Shown piece by piece: positions 44,270 to 57,486 of a DNA stretch of 64,000 nt (its first letter is position 1; every line of letters begins with the position of its first letter). The translations under genes and the position numbers were made by a program. A model generated the notes under the pieces. It was not told the origin of the DNA, did no database searches, and saw only the letters and a program-made list of their open reading frames with translations. The DNA comes from Clitoria ternatea (Eukaryota > Streptophyta > Magnoliopsida > Fabales > Fabaceae): NCBI GenBank assembly GCA_037962975.1, contig CM075676.1:29383001-29447000 (forward strand), given 5' to 3'.

Positions 44270-47200
44270 TCAAACACAATTATTCATGTCAAGAATTCCT
44301 AATTCTCTTCTAATGTGGATGAATTGCTCCCTAGCTAAAGGTTTGGTAAAAATATCTGCTAGTTGCCTAGAAGTTTCAACATGCTCAAGTATACAATCAC
44401 CCTTTAATACATGGTCTCTAATGAAATGATGTCTAATCTCAATATGTTTGGTTCTAGAATGCATTACAGGATTCTTTGATATATTGATAGCACTAGTATT
44501 ATCACACTTAAGAGGCACATGGTCCAATATAACTCCAAAGTCTAGAAGTTGTTGTCTCATCCAAAGGATTTGAGCACAACAACAACCAGCTGCAATATAT
44601 TCTGCCTCAGCTGTTGATAGCGCAACACTTACTTGTTTCTTGCTATGCCAAGAAACAAGAGAACTACCAAGCAAGTGACATGTTCGGCTAGTGCTTTTTC
44701 TGTCAAGTTTACATCCTACAAAGTCTGAATCAGAGTAACCAACTAAAGTGCATTCAGCCCCTTTGGGGTACCATAAACCAATATTTTGAGTCCCAACTAA
44801 ATATTTCATTATCCTTTTTACTGCAGTGAGATGTGATTCTTTAGGACAAGCCTGGTATGTAGCAGATACACACAGTAAACATGATATCCGGTCTACTAGT
44901 GGTTAAGTAAAGTAAGGATCCTATCATACCTCTATATTTTGTGAGTTCAACATCCTTACCTTTTTCATCCTTGTCCAAATAGCATGAAGTGCCCATGGGT
45001 GTGGCTGTATCATTTGCTTTGTCCATGTTGAATTTTCTAAGTAGTTCTTTGCAGTACTTGGATTGATTAATGAATGTGCCTTCATTAGTTTGCTTGATTT
45101 GAAGTCCAAGGAAGAAAGTGAGTTCTCCCATCATGGACATTTTAAATTCTTCCTGCATTAACTTAGCAAACTCTTTACACATTGACTCATTAGTGGCACC
45201 AAATATTATATCATCAACATAAACTTGTACCAATAGTATGTTGTTCTTTTTGTGCTTTATGAATAGAGTTGTATCAACCTTTCCTCTTTCAAAATGATTT
45301 TCTAGAAGAAATTTGCTTAACCTTTCATACCAAGCTCTTGGAGCTTGTTTTAAACCATACAAAGCTTTCTTTAATTTGAAAACATAATTTGGAAATTGAT
45401 GGTTTTCAAAACCTGGAGGTTGATCAACATATACTTCCTCTTGAATGTATCCATTCAAGAAAGCACTTTTAACATCCATTTGGTACAATTTGAAGTCCCT
45501 ACAGCATGCGAAGGCTAATAGTAGTCTAATTGCTTCTAATCTAGCTACGGGTGCATACGTCTCTTCATAATCAATGCCTTCTTCTTGATTATAGCCTTTA
45601 GCTACTAGCCTAGCTTTGTTCCTAGTAATAATACCATTTTCATCCAGTTTATTCCTAAATACCCATTTGGTTCCTATTATTTGGTGATCATTGGGTCTTG
45701 GCACAAGCTCCCAAACTTCATTTCTTTCAAATTGATTTAGCTCTTCTTGCATGGCCAACATTCAATGTTCATCAATAACAGCTTCATTAATGCATTTGGG
45801 TTCTATTTGCGATACAAAGGCTAAATGATTGCATGTATTTCTAATTGCATTACGAGTACTTACACCTTTTGATATATCACCTATGATGTTGTCCATGGGA
45901 TGATTCTTCAAAGTGATCCATTGTTGTGGTTCCTCATGTTTGGCTTCATTTGTGTCTTTGATTTCTCCTTCCTTGTCATCTAAGGACAATTCTTGAAGAG
46001 TATCTACAAGATCATCAACATCTTCCTTTCTCGGAGGGTTATGGCTACTTTCATCAAACTTTACATGAATGGACTCTTCAATGGTATTTGTTTGTTTGTT
46101 GAAGATTCGATAAGATTTACTAGATTGAAAGTACCCTAGGAAGATTGCCTCATCAGGTTTAGCATTTTCCATTATTGAGCACAAAGCATTTACATCCAAA
46201 AATATGAAAGTGTACAATGTTGGCTTTTCTACCCTTGTAAAGTTCATAAGGGGTTTTCTTTAGAATAGGCCTTATTAAACATCTGTTCATAACATAGCAA
46301 GCGGTGTTTACCGTATCGGCCCAAAAATGTTTTGCAATGTGGTTTTCATTTAACATGGTTCTTGCAAGCTCCACCAAGGATCTATTTTTCCTTTCAACTA
46401 CTCCATTTTGTTGTGGAGTTAGGAGCTGAAAAATTGTGATTTATACCATGTTTTTCGCAAAACTTTTTAAAAGATTGATTTTCAAATTCTCCCCCATGAT
46501 CGGTTCTAATGGATGTAATTTTAGAATTCTGCTCATTTTGGATAATCTTTGTAAGTTTCTTGAATGCATGATATGCTTCATTTTTATGAGCAAGAAACAA
46601 GGTCCATGTATATCTAGAATAGTCATCTAAAATAACTAGACCATAGTAATTACCTCCAAAGCTCTTGATTTTGGATGGTCCAAATAAGTCTATGTGCAAA
46701 ATTTGTAAAGGCCTTTGTGTGGAAACAATATTTTTGGATTGAAAAGATGCCTTTACTTGTTTTCCCTTTTGACATGCATCACAAAATCTATTTTCAAACT
46801 TAAGCTTTGGTAAACCAATTACTAATTCTTTGGAAACAAGTTTGTTTAAGTGGTCTACATGTATATGAGCTATTCTCCTATGCCATAGCCAAGTTTCATC
46901 CTCTTTTGTAATGAAGCATTGTTCATCATTTGTAGACAAACTATCCACATCAATCATGTAAATGTTATCAATCCTTTTTCCAACAAATTTGACTTCTTTG
47001 TTTAGCTTATTCTCAATTATACAACAATTGGATTCAAATAAAACTCTATATCCTTTGTCACATAATTGACTTATGCTAAGCAAGTTATGTTTGAGTCCTT
47101 CAACATACAACACATCACTAATGGAGGTAGAGGAATTTTTACCGATATTTCCGATACCAAGTATTTTACCCTTGGTGTTGTCTCCATAAGTGACACTTCC

Positions 47201-47305
47201 TTTTCTTTTAGGAGTAAATGATGTAAATTTGCTTATGTCTCCCGTCATATGCTTTGAACACCCACTATCCAAATACCAATGGGTGTTGCTTGCCTTGAAG
47301 CATAC
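44270..47305 (-). pseudogene. pol: Copia pol, unit 1 (protease, integrase, RT, RNase H), broken
   Basis: Order is copia-type. Protease: LDSGCSKHMTGD near 47270. Integrase: zinc finger WHRRIAHIHVDHL ... CDACQKGKQ, then LHIDLFGPSK, RTDHGGEFEN and, after a frameshift near 46420, the MVELARTMLNENHIAKHFWA continuation. RT: KLYQMDVKSAFLNGYIQEEV and the catalytic YVDDII (45761 ORF, residues 181-186). RNase H: GYSDSDFVGCKLDRKSTS, STAEAEYIA, CDNTSAI, QLADIFTKPLA. Breaks: frameshift near 46420; small deletion with frameshift near 46190; TGA at 45762-45764 where TGG (Trp) would be one G-to-A step away; frameshift near 44870 between RT and RNase H. All are repeated in the other units. Confidence 0.88.
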
Positions 47306-47318
47306 CTACAAAACAAAA

Positions 47319-48881
47319 TCAGTTTAGAGAACTAGGTACCCATTTTATGTTGGGTCCTTTAAGGTTAGTTTGTGGTAATGTCCCTTTGGGAACCCACACC
47401 TTTCTTATAACCTTTGGTCCTAATTTTCTAACATTGCAATTTGAAGAGTTATGACCTTTGAATCCACAGTGATTGCATTTCATAAAGGGCGAGGATGATC
47501 TCATAGGAGGCACAAAGAAGTTTTTGTAATGCTTTTCATTTTTAATAGAATTGTATCCTAAACCAGTTTTGTCAAACATGCATCTTTGATTTCCAAGTAG
47601 TACATTCAGATTATCTCTACCATTTGTAAATCTCTCTAAGGTTTTGTTTAAATCTAGGACTTTATTTTCTAGATCAACACATTTCTTAGCAAAATCACAG
47701 GGTTTACTTTTGGAGCATGTTTGAGCATTTTCCAATTCTTCCTTTAAGCATTCATTCTCTTTGCAAACCTCCATAAGGTGTATTTCTAGAGTGTCACTAG
47801 TTTTTCTAGACACCTTAAGTCTATTAGAGACTTTTACAAATTTATCATACAATTCCTCTAGAGCATCAAGTAATTCATCCTTATCTAAGTCATGAAAGTT
47901 TACCTCATCATCTTCTTCTTGGTGGTTGGCCATGAGGCAAAGGTTTGCTTCTTCATTTTCCGAGTCATCCGAGCTACTTATCTCATTTTCATCCCATGCT
48001 ATATATGCTCTCCTTCTTCCTCTTTTCTCTTTGCCCTTCTTCTTAAGATTTGGGCAGTCCGCTTTGAAATGCCCTTCCTTTCCACATTCAAAACAATTGG
48101 GTGAGGAAGAATTTTCTTTAGTAATAGGTTTCTTACTTGGGTTTTTGAAGTTTCTTTGGAAGCGTTTGCTTTTCATGAATTTCCCAAAGCGTTTCACAAA
48201 TAGTCCAAACTCTTCTTCTTCGTCAAGTTCACTTCCGGATTCTTCTTCATTTATGGAAGTGGCCTTGAGGGCGAGTCCCTTTTTCTTAGAAGATTTTTCT
48301 TCCTCTTCTGTCATCTTTAATTCTTTCAGCTCTTGCTCTTGTTCCTGTAACTTACCAAATAGTATGGCAAGAGACATCTCGTTTATGCTGGGAGACTGTT
48401 TGATGGCGGTAACTAGTGGTTGCCATTCTCTGTTAAGACTTTTCAACACTTTATGAATGATCTCTTTGTTAGTGTAAGTCTTTCCAAGAATAATAAGTTG
48501 ATTAATGATGAGAGTGAACCATTTTTGCATATCAACAATTGATTCATGAGAGTTTAATCTAAAGCACTCATATTGACTGATTAGTGTACTAATTTTAGAG
48601 TCTTTAACATCATTTGTACCTTCATGGGTTACTTGAAGAGTATCCCACATTTCCTTGGCGGATTTACAATTCATTATTCTAGAAAATTCATCTGGACCTA
48701 ATGCCATAGTGATGAGATTTTTAGCCTTATAGCCATATTGCACTTTCTTTTCTTCATCACTAGTCCATTCCTCCATAGGTTTTTCAACACTTTTATCATT
48801 GACAATATGCATGGGTGTATAAGGACCATTTTCAATGGCATTCCAAACTTTAAAATCAATAGATTGAATAAATATTTTCAT
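47319..48881 (-). CDS. gag: Copia gag, unit 1
   Basis: A 520-residue open frame from MKIFIQSIDFKVWNAIENGP. It has a UBN2-like gag core (SAKEMWDTLQVTHEGTNDVK, WFTLIINQLIILGKTYTN) and a CCHC knuckle at residues 263-276 (CFECGKEGHFKADC). A coiled-coil region follows, and a second CCHC at 469-482 (CNHCGFKGHNSSNC). The true N-terminus seems to lie further upstream, since the same frame reads INRPPAFNGEGYAFWKER just before this Met. However, that extension has no ATG after an in-frame TAA, so the native start is probably lost. Pol follows in another frame after TGA. Confidence 0.82.
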   Translation of the reverse strand: MKIFIQSIDFKVWNAIENGPYTPMHIVNDKSVEKPMEEWTSDEEKKVQYGYKAKNLITMALGPDEFSRIMNCKSAKEMWDTLQVTHEGTNDVKDSKISTLISQYECFRLNSHESIVDMQKWFTLIINQLIILGKTYTNKEIIHKVLKSLNREWQPLVTAIKQSPSINEMSLAILFGKLQEQEQELKELKMTEEEEKSSKKKGLALKATSINEEESGSELDEEEEFGLFVKRFGKFMKSKRFQRNFKNPSKKPITKENSSSPNCFECGKEGHFKADCPNLKKKGKEKRGRRRAYIAWDENEISSSDDSENEEANLCLMANHQEEDDEVNFHDLDKDELLDALEELYDKFVKVSNRLKVSRKTSDTLEIHLMEVCKENECLKEELENAQTCSKSKPCDFAKKCVDLENKVLDLNKTLERFTNGRDNLNVLLGNQRCMFDKTGLGYNSIKNEKHYKNFFVPPMRSSSPFMKCNHCGFKGHNSSNCNVRKLGPKVIRKVWVPKGTLPQTNLKGPNIKWVPSSLN

Positions 48882-49008
48882 TCTTTCTTTCCAAAATGCA
48901 TAGCCTTCCCCATTGAAAGCGGGAGGTCTGTTTATAGCACCACCCTCGGGAAGAACTTAAGGCCATCTAGTCTCTTGAAGCTGTTAAGCTTAATTTACCA
49001 AGAGTCAA

Positions 49009-49020
49009 GCTTTGATACCA
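49009..49020 (-). other. Copia primer binding site (tRNA-iMet type), unit 1
   Basis: Minus-strand TGGTATCAAAGC two bases after the LTR end (AACAACA AG). This is close to the common plant TGGTATCAGAGC initiator-Met site. Repeated at 57473-57484. Confidence 0.75.
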
Positions 49021-49022
49021 CT

Positions 49023-50462
49023 TGTTGTTCAAGTGGCCTCAATACTCAAGAGGGGGGGTGAATTGAGTTTTTAAACTTTTTGTTGGAAAGCCTTTGAACT
49101 TGATTCTTATTTTCAAGTATACAAGTTTATGCAAGTGAAATCAAGTTTAATGAAATGTGCAAGGCAAAACAAAGGTAAATATAGTAGAGACAATTTAACA
49201 AACACTTGGTGTGCAGTATTCAAGGTTTATCAAATTAGAAAAGTTTAAGAGTGCAAGCCACAATCAATCAACACAAGCTAATTTAGCATAGTATATGAAA
49301 GTAAAAGAGTAGGGAAGAGAAACTTGCAAACCGATTTAACGAGTTCCACCAATCCGGTGTACGTCTCGCCTCTAAGCAACCCACTTAGAGGATTTCCACT
49401 ATTGTAGACTAGAGATACAACTTTGAGCAATTGCGGCTTCCTAGTGTCCCACACTCAAGAACCCAACCCTCACAAGTATAAGGGCACCCCACCCAATCTC
49501 TCAATCTCACAATATCCCAAAGGTTGAACCCCAACCTTTGTAACCACTCAACCTAGAGTGAACTTTGGTGTTTGGTGTTTTACAAGCAAGTAACTCTCTC
49601 AATAGAGTAGATGTACAAGTGAAGGTTCTCTTAAATCTATAACTCTCAAGAAGAGAGGATATGCAAATGAAATCTCAAAATATACAAGAATGAGGGCTTA
49701 CAAAGCACAAGAGTAAGTAGAGAAATGTAGCTCCTTTGTTATCTATTTTGTGCTTGAGTTCCTCTTGAATTTATAGAGCCATTTGAGAGCTTGAGGAGTG
49801 CCTTTCTTCTTCTTAGCCGTTGCACATAGTGGGGATCTGAAAAATGGTGGAGACATGTGCTGGTTTCCCACTAATATATGTTTTTCCACTATGGTAATCG
49901 ATTATCCCTTTGGGTGTAATCGATTACAACTTGAATTTTTCATTCCAGATCGTGCGGTAATCGATTAGCCAATCCATAGTAATCGATTATCATCAAGTCA
50001 GAGCGAAACTAATCGATTTCCTTTTGCCTTGTAGTCGATTAGCAAAGATGCCTGATGCATTTAATTTGGCTTCGTAGCTTCGTAATCGATTATATAGTCA
50101 TAGTAATCGATTAGTTTAATTCCAGTAGCCTTCTAATCGATTATCACAGTTCTCGTAATCGATTAGCTGTTATACCTGATGCTTTTAAATCCATTTTTGG
50201 TTTTGGTAATCGATTGAGCCATTCATGTAATCGATTAGCTTGATTCCAGTAGCTCTATAATCGATTATTTCAATTGCTGTAATCGATTAGTTTATGCCCT
50301 GTTGCAATTGTTCCAAAGACATAGTTACTCTAATCGATTAGACTGGGCTTCCTAATCGATTAGCTTCGCATTGTTTTATGTCTTCTTTGTTTTTGCAAGA
50401 CTTTCTTCAAAAGTGTTTTGTCATTATCAAAATCCTTGTACCTGTTACCACATTCAAACACA
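49023..50462 (-). repeat. Copia LTR 2, shared by units 1 and 2
   Basis: 1,440 bp. One palindrome-flanking substitution (near 50256, CTCTATAATCG) is private to it. Otherwise it is nearly identical to LTR 3. It serves as 5' LTR of unit 1 and 3' LTR of unit 2. TATA box 49769-49775, palindromes 49895-50362. Confidence 0.85.
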
Positions 50463-50947
50463 TTCTCCCCTTTTTTGATGATGACAACCATGTTCATCTC
50501 TTGAGGGTTGTTAGTGTAAACAATCAATCTTTATCTAATTTTATCTGCAAAAGCATTTGAATTTTTCCTTATCTCTAAAAATAGATTATCACTTGTACAA
50601 GTAAATCTCTTATCTCTTAAAGGTTATCCTCTGCAGCTTTATCTCTTTAAAAGGTTATCCCTTACAGCTTTAAAACAACTAAAACTCCTAAGTCTCCCCC
50701 TATCTTTTGGAATTTATTAACCTCTTTACAAATTGTTAATCATTTGGCAATTTGTTTTAGCAGCGTATTTCAGATGAACAAGATATGAACAAATAATTCT
50801 TTTCCCCCTTTGGAATCATCAAAAAATACTAAAACAAGTATAGCATATAAGGAAAGACACATTTTTATTCAATGTAATGAAAGGGAGTACACCAAGGAAA
50901 GATTAATAACTTATGCAGAAAGGAAAAACAGAAAGCACAACAAAACT

Positions 50948-52050
50948 CTAGTTATCAGGATTAAAAAATTGAAGCTCAGAGATTTGGTGGGAGAGTTCTT
51001 CATAGCGCTGTTGCATCATCTCAAAGCGTTGTTGCTCAGTCATTGAGAACTCTTGAAGAGAGTTTTCAATGCGGTCGAAGCGGCGGTCAAGGTGAGCATA
51101 GAGAGATGCGAATGGGTCAGAGGGGCCTTTCGGTACAGCTTGTTGTTGAGGAGGAGGAGGAACTGGTTCATCAGCAGGTGCTTCAAAAGGAATGTTGGCA
51201 TGATAGCCTTCCATCCTTGAGTACCAAGCTCCATGCAAAAAGACAAGACCTATTTTGGTTAAATGGTGAGTGCCAATGCAGGCTCTTGGAGGCACTTTTT
51301 CTGATAATTCTCCTGCCAAATCTACTCCACAATATTTGAAGATTTTGGTAAGGAGAATGCCATATGGGAGCTTTTGTTGGTCTTTTACGTGGCGCATGTG
51401 GAACTTGACCAGTTAAACCCAGTTGATCTCTTTGTGGTTCAACATTGCCCACATTAAGAGGACATCATCCTCTTCCACCAAAGCATAGTTCCCACCGCGG
51501 GGAACCAACATCTTGACCAAGAAAAAGTGGAGAAGACGATTGTTCATGGTCAGATGTCCTACCAGCTTGTGGTTGCTCCTGGGAAGATCAGCTTTCCACA
51601 AGGATTAACGAGCAATGAGAGCATTGAAGCCCCATTCATCTTCGGGTTCTCCTCCTTCAAATTCTGCATTATTGAGCGGCAGATGGAGATTTCAACAAAT
51701 TGAGTGTTGGTAAGCTTGATGGTCACATTTTTCACTTTTGATTCAACCATCCCATTGATAAGTCTGAGATTGCAGTAGAAAACTCTGATGAGTTCAGGAT
51801 AATATTCGTCTTCCTTGAGGGTGAAAAAGGGAAAAACATTATAGTGGTGGAGGCATTGAGTAAAGGTGAGGCTATGGTTTTCGAATGTCTCGGCAATGGT
51901 GTAGTGGGGTGTCATGATTTCTCTCTCAGAAAAGTTTTTAACAAAGTTTTGGAGGTCTCTAGGAGAGGAAAAGAACCTTAAGAAGTCAAGGGGGTTGTTG
52001 GCCTGAGCCATAAAGGACCTAGCTCTTTTGACTGTGCGGGAGGAAGCCAT
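50948..52050 (-). pseudogene. Env-like / accessory ORF, unit 2
   Basis: Same protein text, same frameshift and same stop as unit 1, offset by 8,464. Start ATG at 52050, TATA box at 52178-52185. Confidence 0.7.
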
Positions 52051-52283
52051 TGACAAGGAATGTAGAGAAAAGAAAAAAAAAGAGAAAAAAAAATGAAGAG
52101 AGTAAGAGAGTTCTTGAGAACTTTGAGAGATAGGAAGAGGAAGGAGGTAGTGTGAGATGAGAGGGTGAAGAGGAAGGTATTTATAGGGAAGGATTAGGTT
52201 TAGAAAGGAGGGAGATAAGTTAAAAGAGTGGAGAATTCGAGCAGACCTCAGAAACATGCGTTTTGACTCTGCAGACCCGATGC

Positions 52284-52613
52284 TAATCGATTACTGGTAA
52301 TGGGTAATCGATTATATCACAGTTCTGGGAATTGGAATCGTTTTGCACATAGAGTAATCGATTACGGGATTTTCGTAATCGATTAGTAAAGAAACAGAAA
52401 CGTCCTAATCGATTGTGGTAGTATGGTAACCGATTATTGTGAAGATGAAACGTGTTGTACCTGAAACAGAGACTTTGTAATCGATTATGGAGTAGAAAGT
52501 AATCGATTAGATTAAAAATAGAAACATTTTAATCGATTAGATATTAATAAATAATCGATTATCAACAAAACAGAAGCTTATTAATCGATTATGCATATGT
52601 ATATAATCGATTA
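52284..52613. repeat. Internal palindrome cluster, unit 2
   Basis: Same sites as in unit 1, with one flanking substitution (GATGCTAATCG here, GATGTTAATCG in unit 1). Confidence 0.9.
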
Positions 52614-52733
52614 TATGGTTCAAGAATTTGCAGTTTTCACACAGGAGAGTTGCAATATTGATCAATCATGCCACTGATAATAACTATTCATGCAATCATG
52701 CCATATAATACTATTTTTATCAAAATACTTCAT

Positions 52734-55700
52734 TCAAACACAATTATTCATGTCAAGAATTCCTAATTCTCTTCTAATGTGGATGAATTGCTCCCTAGCT
52801 AAAGGTTTGGTAAAAATATCTGCTAGTTGCCTAGAAGTTTCAACATGCTCAAGTATACAATCACCCTTTAATACATGGTCTCTAATGAAATGATGTCTAA
52901 TCTCAATATGTTTGGTTCTAGAATGCATTACAGGATTCTTTGATATATTGATAGCACTAGTATTATCACACTTAAGAGGCACATGGTCCAATACAACTCC
53001 AAAGTCTAGAAGTTGTTGTCTCATCCAAAGGATTTGAGCACAACAACAACCAGCTGCAATATATTCTGCCTCAGCTGTTGATAGCGCAACACTTACTTGT
53101 TTCTTGCTATGCCAAGAAACAAGAGAACTACCAAGCAAGTGACATGTTCGGCTAGTGCTTTTTCTGTCAAGTTTACATCCTACAAAGTCTGAATCAGAGT
53201 AACCAACTAAAGTGCATTCAGCCCCTTTGGGGTACCATAAACCAACATTTTGAGTCCCAACTAAATATTTCATTATCCTTTTTACTGCAGTGAGATGTGA
53301 TTCTTTAGGACAAGCCTGGTATGTAGCAGATACACACAGTAAACATGATATCCGGTCTACTAGTGGTTAAGTAAAGTAAGGATCCTATCATACCTCTATA
53401 TTTTGTGAGTTCAACATCCTTACCTTTTTCATCCTTGTCCAAATAGCATGAAGTGCCCATGGGTGTGGCTGTATCATTTGCTTTGTCCATGTTGAATTTT
53501 CTAAGTAGTTCTTTGCAGTACTTGGATTGATTAATGAATGTGCCTTCATTAGTTTGCTTGATTTGAAGTCCAAGGAAGAAAGTGAGTTCTCCCATCATGG
53601 ACATTTTAAATTCTTCCTGCATTAACTTAGCAAACTCTTTACACATTGACTCATTAGTGGCACCAAATATTATATCATCAACATAAACTTGTACCAATAG
53701 TATGTTGTTCTTTTTGTGCTTTATGAATAGAGTTGTATCAACCTTTCCTCTTTCAAAATGATTTTCTAGAAGAAATTTGCTTAACCTTTCATACCAAGCT
53801 CTTGGAGCTTGTTTTAAACCATACAAAGCTTTCTTTAATTTGAAAACATAATTTGGAAATTGATGGTTTTCAAAACCTGGAGGTTGATCAACATATACTT
53901 CCTCTTGAATGTATCCATTCAAGAAAGCACTTTTAACATCCATTTGGTACAATTTGAAGTCCCTACAGCATGCGAAGGCTAATAGTAGTCTAATTGCTTC
54001 TAATCTAGCTACGGGTGCATACGTCTCTTCATAATCAATGCCTTCTTCTTGATTATAGCCTTTAGCTACTAGCCTAGCTTTGTTCCTAGTAATAATACCA
54101 TTTTCATCCAGTTTATTCCTAAATACCCATTTGGTTCCTATTATTTGGTGATCATTGGGTCTTGGCACAAGCTCCCAAACTTCATTTCTTTCAAATTGAT
54201 TTAGCTCTTCTTGCATGGCCAACATTCAATGTTCATCAATAACAGCTTCATTAATGCATTTGGGTTCTATTTGCGATACAAAGGCTAAATGATTGCATGT
54301 ATTTCTAATTGCATTACGAGTACTTACACCTTTTGATATATCACCTATGATGTTGTCCATGGGATGATTCTTCAAAGTGATCCATTGTTGTGGTTCCTCA
54401 TGTTTGGCTTCATTTGTGTCTTTGATTTCTCCTTCCTTGTCATCTAAGGACAATTCTTGAAGAGTATCTACAAGATCATCAACATCTTCCTTTCTCGGAG
54501 GGTTATGGCTACTTTCATCAAACTTTACATGAATGGACTCTTCAATGGTATTTGTTTGTTTGTTGAAGATTCGATAAGATTTACTAGATTGAAAGTACCC
54601 TAGGAAGATTGCCTCATCAGGTTTAGCATTTTCCATTATTGAGCACAAAGCATTTACATCCAAAAATATGAAAGTGTACAATGTTGGCTTTTCTACCCTT
54701 GTAAAGTTCATAAGGGGTTTTCTTTAGAATAGGCCTTATTAAACATCTGTTCATAACATAGCAAGCGGTGTTTACCGTATCGGCCCAAAAATGTTTTGCA
54801 ATGTGGTTTTCATTTAACATGGTTCTTGCAAGCTCCACCAAGGATCTATTTTTCCTTTCAACTACTCCATTTTGTTGTGGAGTTAGGAGCTGAAAAATTG
54901 TGATTTATACCATGTTTTTCGCAAAACTTTTTAAAAGATTGATTTTCAAATTCTCCCCCATGATCGGTTCTAATGGATGTAATTTTAGAATTCTGCTCAT
55001 TTTGGATAATCTTTGTAAGTTTCTTGAATGCATGATATGCTTCATTTTTATGAGCAAGAAACAAGGTCCATGTATATCTAGAATAGTCATCTAAAATAAC
55101 TAGACCATAGTAATTACCTCCAAAGCTCTTGATTTTGGATGGTCCAAATAAGTCTATGTGCAAAATTTGTAAAGGCCTTTGTGTGGAAACAATATTTTTG
55201 GATTGAAAAGATGCCTTTACTTGTTTTCCCTTTTGACATGCATCACAAAATCTATTTTCAAACTTAAGCTTTGGTAAACCAATTACTAATTCTTTGGAAA
55301 CAAGTTTGTTTAAGTGGTCTACATGTATATGAGCTATTCTCCTATGCCATAGCCAAGTTTCATCCTCTTTTGTAATGAAGCATTGTTCATCATTTGTAGA
55401 CAAACTATCCACATCAATCATGTAAATGTTATCAATCCTTTTTCCAACAAATTTGACTTCTTTGTTTAGCTTATTCTCAATTATACAACAATTGGATTCA
55501 AATAAAACTCTATATCCTTTGTCACATAATTGACTTATGCTAAGCAAGTTATGTTTGAGTCCTTCAACATACAACACATCACTAATGGAGGTAGAGGAAT
55601 TTTTACCGATATTTCCGATACCAAGTATTTTACCCTTGGTGTTGTCTCCATAAGTGACACTTCCTTTTCTTTTAGGAGTAAATGATGTAAATTTGCTTAT

Positions 55701-55769
55701 GTCTCCCGTCATATGCTTTGAACACCCACTATCCAAATACCAATGGGTGTTGCTTGCCTTGAAGCATAC
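52734..55769 (-). pseudogene. pol: Copia pol, unit 2, broken
   Basis: Same four breaks as unit 1. The RNase H differs at two residues (QNVGLW for QNIGLW, FGVVLDH for FGVILDH), and these states are shared with unit 3. Confidence 0.88.
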
Positions 55770-55782
55770 CTACAAAACAAAA

Positions 55783-57345
55783 TCAGTTTAGAGAACTAGG
55801 TACCCATTTTATGTTGGGTCCTTTAAGGTTAGTTTGTGGTAATGTCCCTTTGGGAACCCACACCTTTCTTATAACCTTTGGTCCTAATTTTCTAACATTG
55901 CAATTTGAAGAGTTATGACCTTTGAATCCACAGTGATTGCATTTCATAAAGGGCGAGGATGATCTCATAGGAGGCACAAAGAAGTTTTTGTAATGCTTTT
56001 CATTTTTAATAGAATTGTATCCTAAACCAGTTTTGTCAAACATGCATCTTTGATTTCCAAGTAGTACATTCAGATTATCTCTACCATTTGTAAATCTCTC
56101 TAAGGTTTTGTTTAAATCTAGGACTTTATTTTCTAGATCAACACATTTCTTAGCAAAATCACAGGGTTTACTTTTGGAGCATGTTTGAGCATTTTCCAAT
56201 TCTTCCTTTAAGCATTCATTCTCTTTGCAAACCTCCATAAGGTGTATTTCTAGAGTGTCACTAGTTTTTCTAGACACCTTAAGTCTATTAGAGACTTTTA
56301 CAAATTTATCATACAATTCCTCTAGAGCATCAAGTAATTCATCCTTATCTAAGTCATGAAAGTTTACCTCATCATCTTCTTCTTGGTGGTTGGCCATGAG
56401 GCAAAGGTTTGCTTCTTCATTTTCCGAGTCATCCGAGCTACTTATCTCATTTTCATCCCATGCTATATATGCTCTCCTTCTTCCTCTTTTCTCTTTGCCC
56501 TTCTTCTTAAGATTTGGGCAGTCCGCTTTGAAATGCCCTTCCTTTCCACATTCAAAACAATTGGGTGAGGAAGAATTTTCTTTAGTAATAGGTTTCTTAC
56601 TTGGGTTTTTGAAGTTTCTTTGGAAGCGTTTGCTTTTCATGAATTTCCCAAAGCGTTTCACAAATAGTCCAAACTCTTCTTCTTCGTCAAGTTCACTTCC
56701 GGATTCTTCTTCATTTATGGAAGTGGCCTTGAGGGCGAGTCCCTTTTTCTTAGAAGATTTTTCTTCCTCTTCTGTCATCTTTAATTCTTTCAGCTCTTGC
56801 TCTTGTTCCTGTAACTTACCAAATAGTATGGCAAGAGACATCTCGTTTATGCTGGGAGACTGTTTGATGGCGGTAACTAGTGGTTGCCATTCTCTGTTAA
56901 GACTTTTCAACACTTTATGAATGATCTCTTTGTTAGTGTAAGTCTTTCCAAGAATAATAAGTTGATTAATGATGAGAGTGAACCATTTTTGCATATCAAC
57001 AATTGATTCATGAGAGTTTAATCTAAAGCACTCATATTGACTGATTAGTGTACTAATTTTAGAGTCTTTAACATCATTTGTACCTTCATGGGTTACTTGA
57101 AGAGTATCCCACATTTCCTTGGCGGATTTACAATTCATTATTCTAGAAAATTCATCTGGACCTAATGCCATAGTGATGAGATTTTTAGCCTTATAGCCAT
57201 ATTGCACTTTCTTTTCTTCATCACTAGTCCATTCCTCCATAGGTTTTTCAACACTTTTATCATTGACAATATGCATGGGTGTATAAGGACCATTTTCAAT
57301 GGCATTCCAAACTTTAAAATCAATAGATTGAATAAATATTTTCAT
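55783..57345 (-). CDS. gag: Copia gag, unit 2
   Basis: 520 residues, identical in translation to unit 1. Both CCHC knuckles are intact. The upstream extension differs by one base (GVINRPP rather than GAINRPP). Confidence 0.82.
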   Translation of the reverse strand: MKIFIQSIDFKVWNAIENGPYTPMHIVNDKSVEKPMEEWTSDEEKKVQYGYKAKNLITMALGPDEFSRIMNCKSAKEMWDTLQVTHEGTNDVKDSKISTLISQYECFRLNSHESIVDMQKWFTLIINQLIILGKTYTNKEIIHKVLKSLNREWQPLVTAIKQSPSINEMSLAILFGKLQEQEQELKELKMTEEEEKSSKKKGLALKATSINEEESGSELDEEEEFGLFVKRFGKFMKSKRFQRNFKNPSKKPITKENSSSPNCFECGKEGHFKADCPNLKKKGKEKRGRRRAYIAWDENEISSSDDSENEEANLCLMANHQEEDDEVNFHDLDKDELLDALEELYDKFVKVSNRLKVSRKTSDTLEIHLMEVCKENECLKEELENAQTCSKSKPCDFAKKCVDLENKVLDLNKTLERFTNGRDNLNVLLGNQRCMFDKTGLGYNSIKNEKHYKNFFVPPMRSSSPFMKCNHCGFKGHNSSNCNVRKLGPKVIRKVWVPKGTLPQTNLKGPNIKWVPSSLN

Positions 57346-57472
57346 TCTTTCTTTCCAAAATGCATAGCCTTCCCCATTGAAAGCGGGAGGTCTGTTTATA
57401 ACACCACCCTCGGGAAGAACTTAAGGCCATCTAGTCTCTTGAAGCTGTTAAGCTTAATTTACCAAGAGTCAA

Positions 57473-57484
57473 GCTTTGATACCA
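57473..57484 (-). other. Copia primer binding site, unit 2
   Basis: Minus-strand TGGTATCAAAGC, as in unit 1. Confidence 0.75.
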
Positions 57485-57486
57485 CT

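Noticed and set aside
47926..48456. 176-residue Ser/Phe-rich plus-strand frame opposite copia gag (also at 56390-56920)
   Set aside because: Complement of the Lys/Glu-rich gag coding strand; no TATA box, start context or domain. Unlike the Tat antisense gene it lacks independent support.
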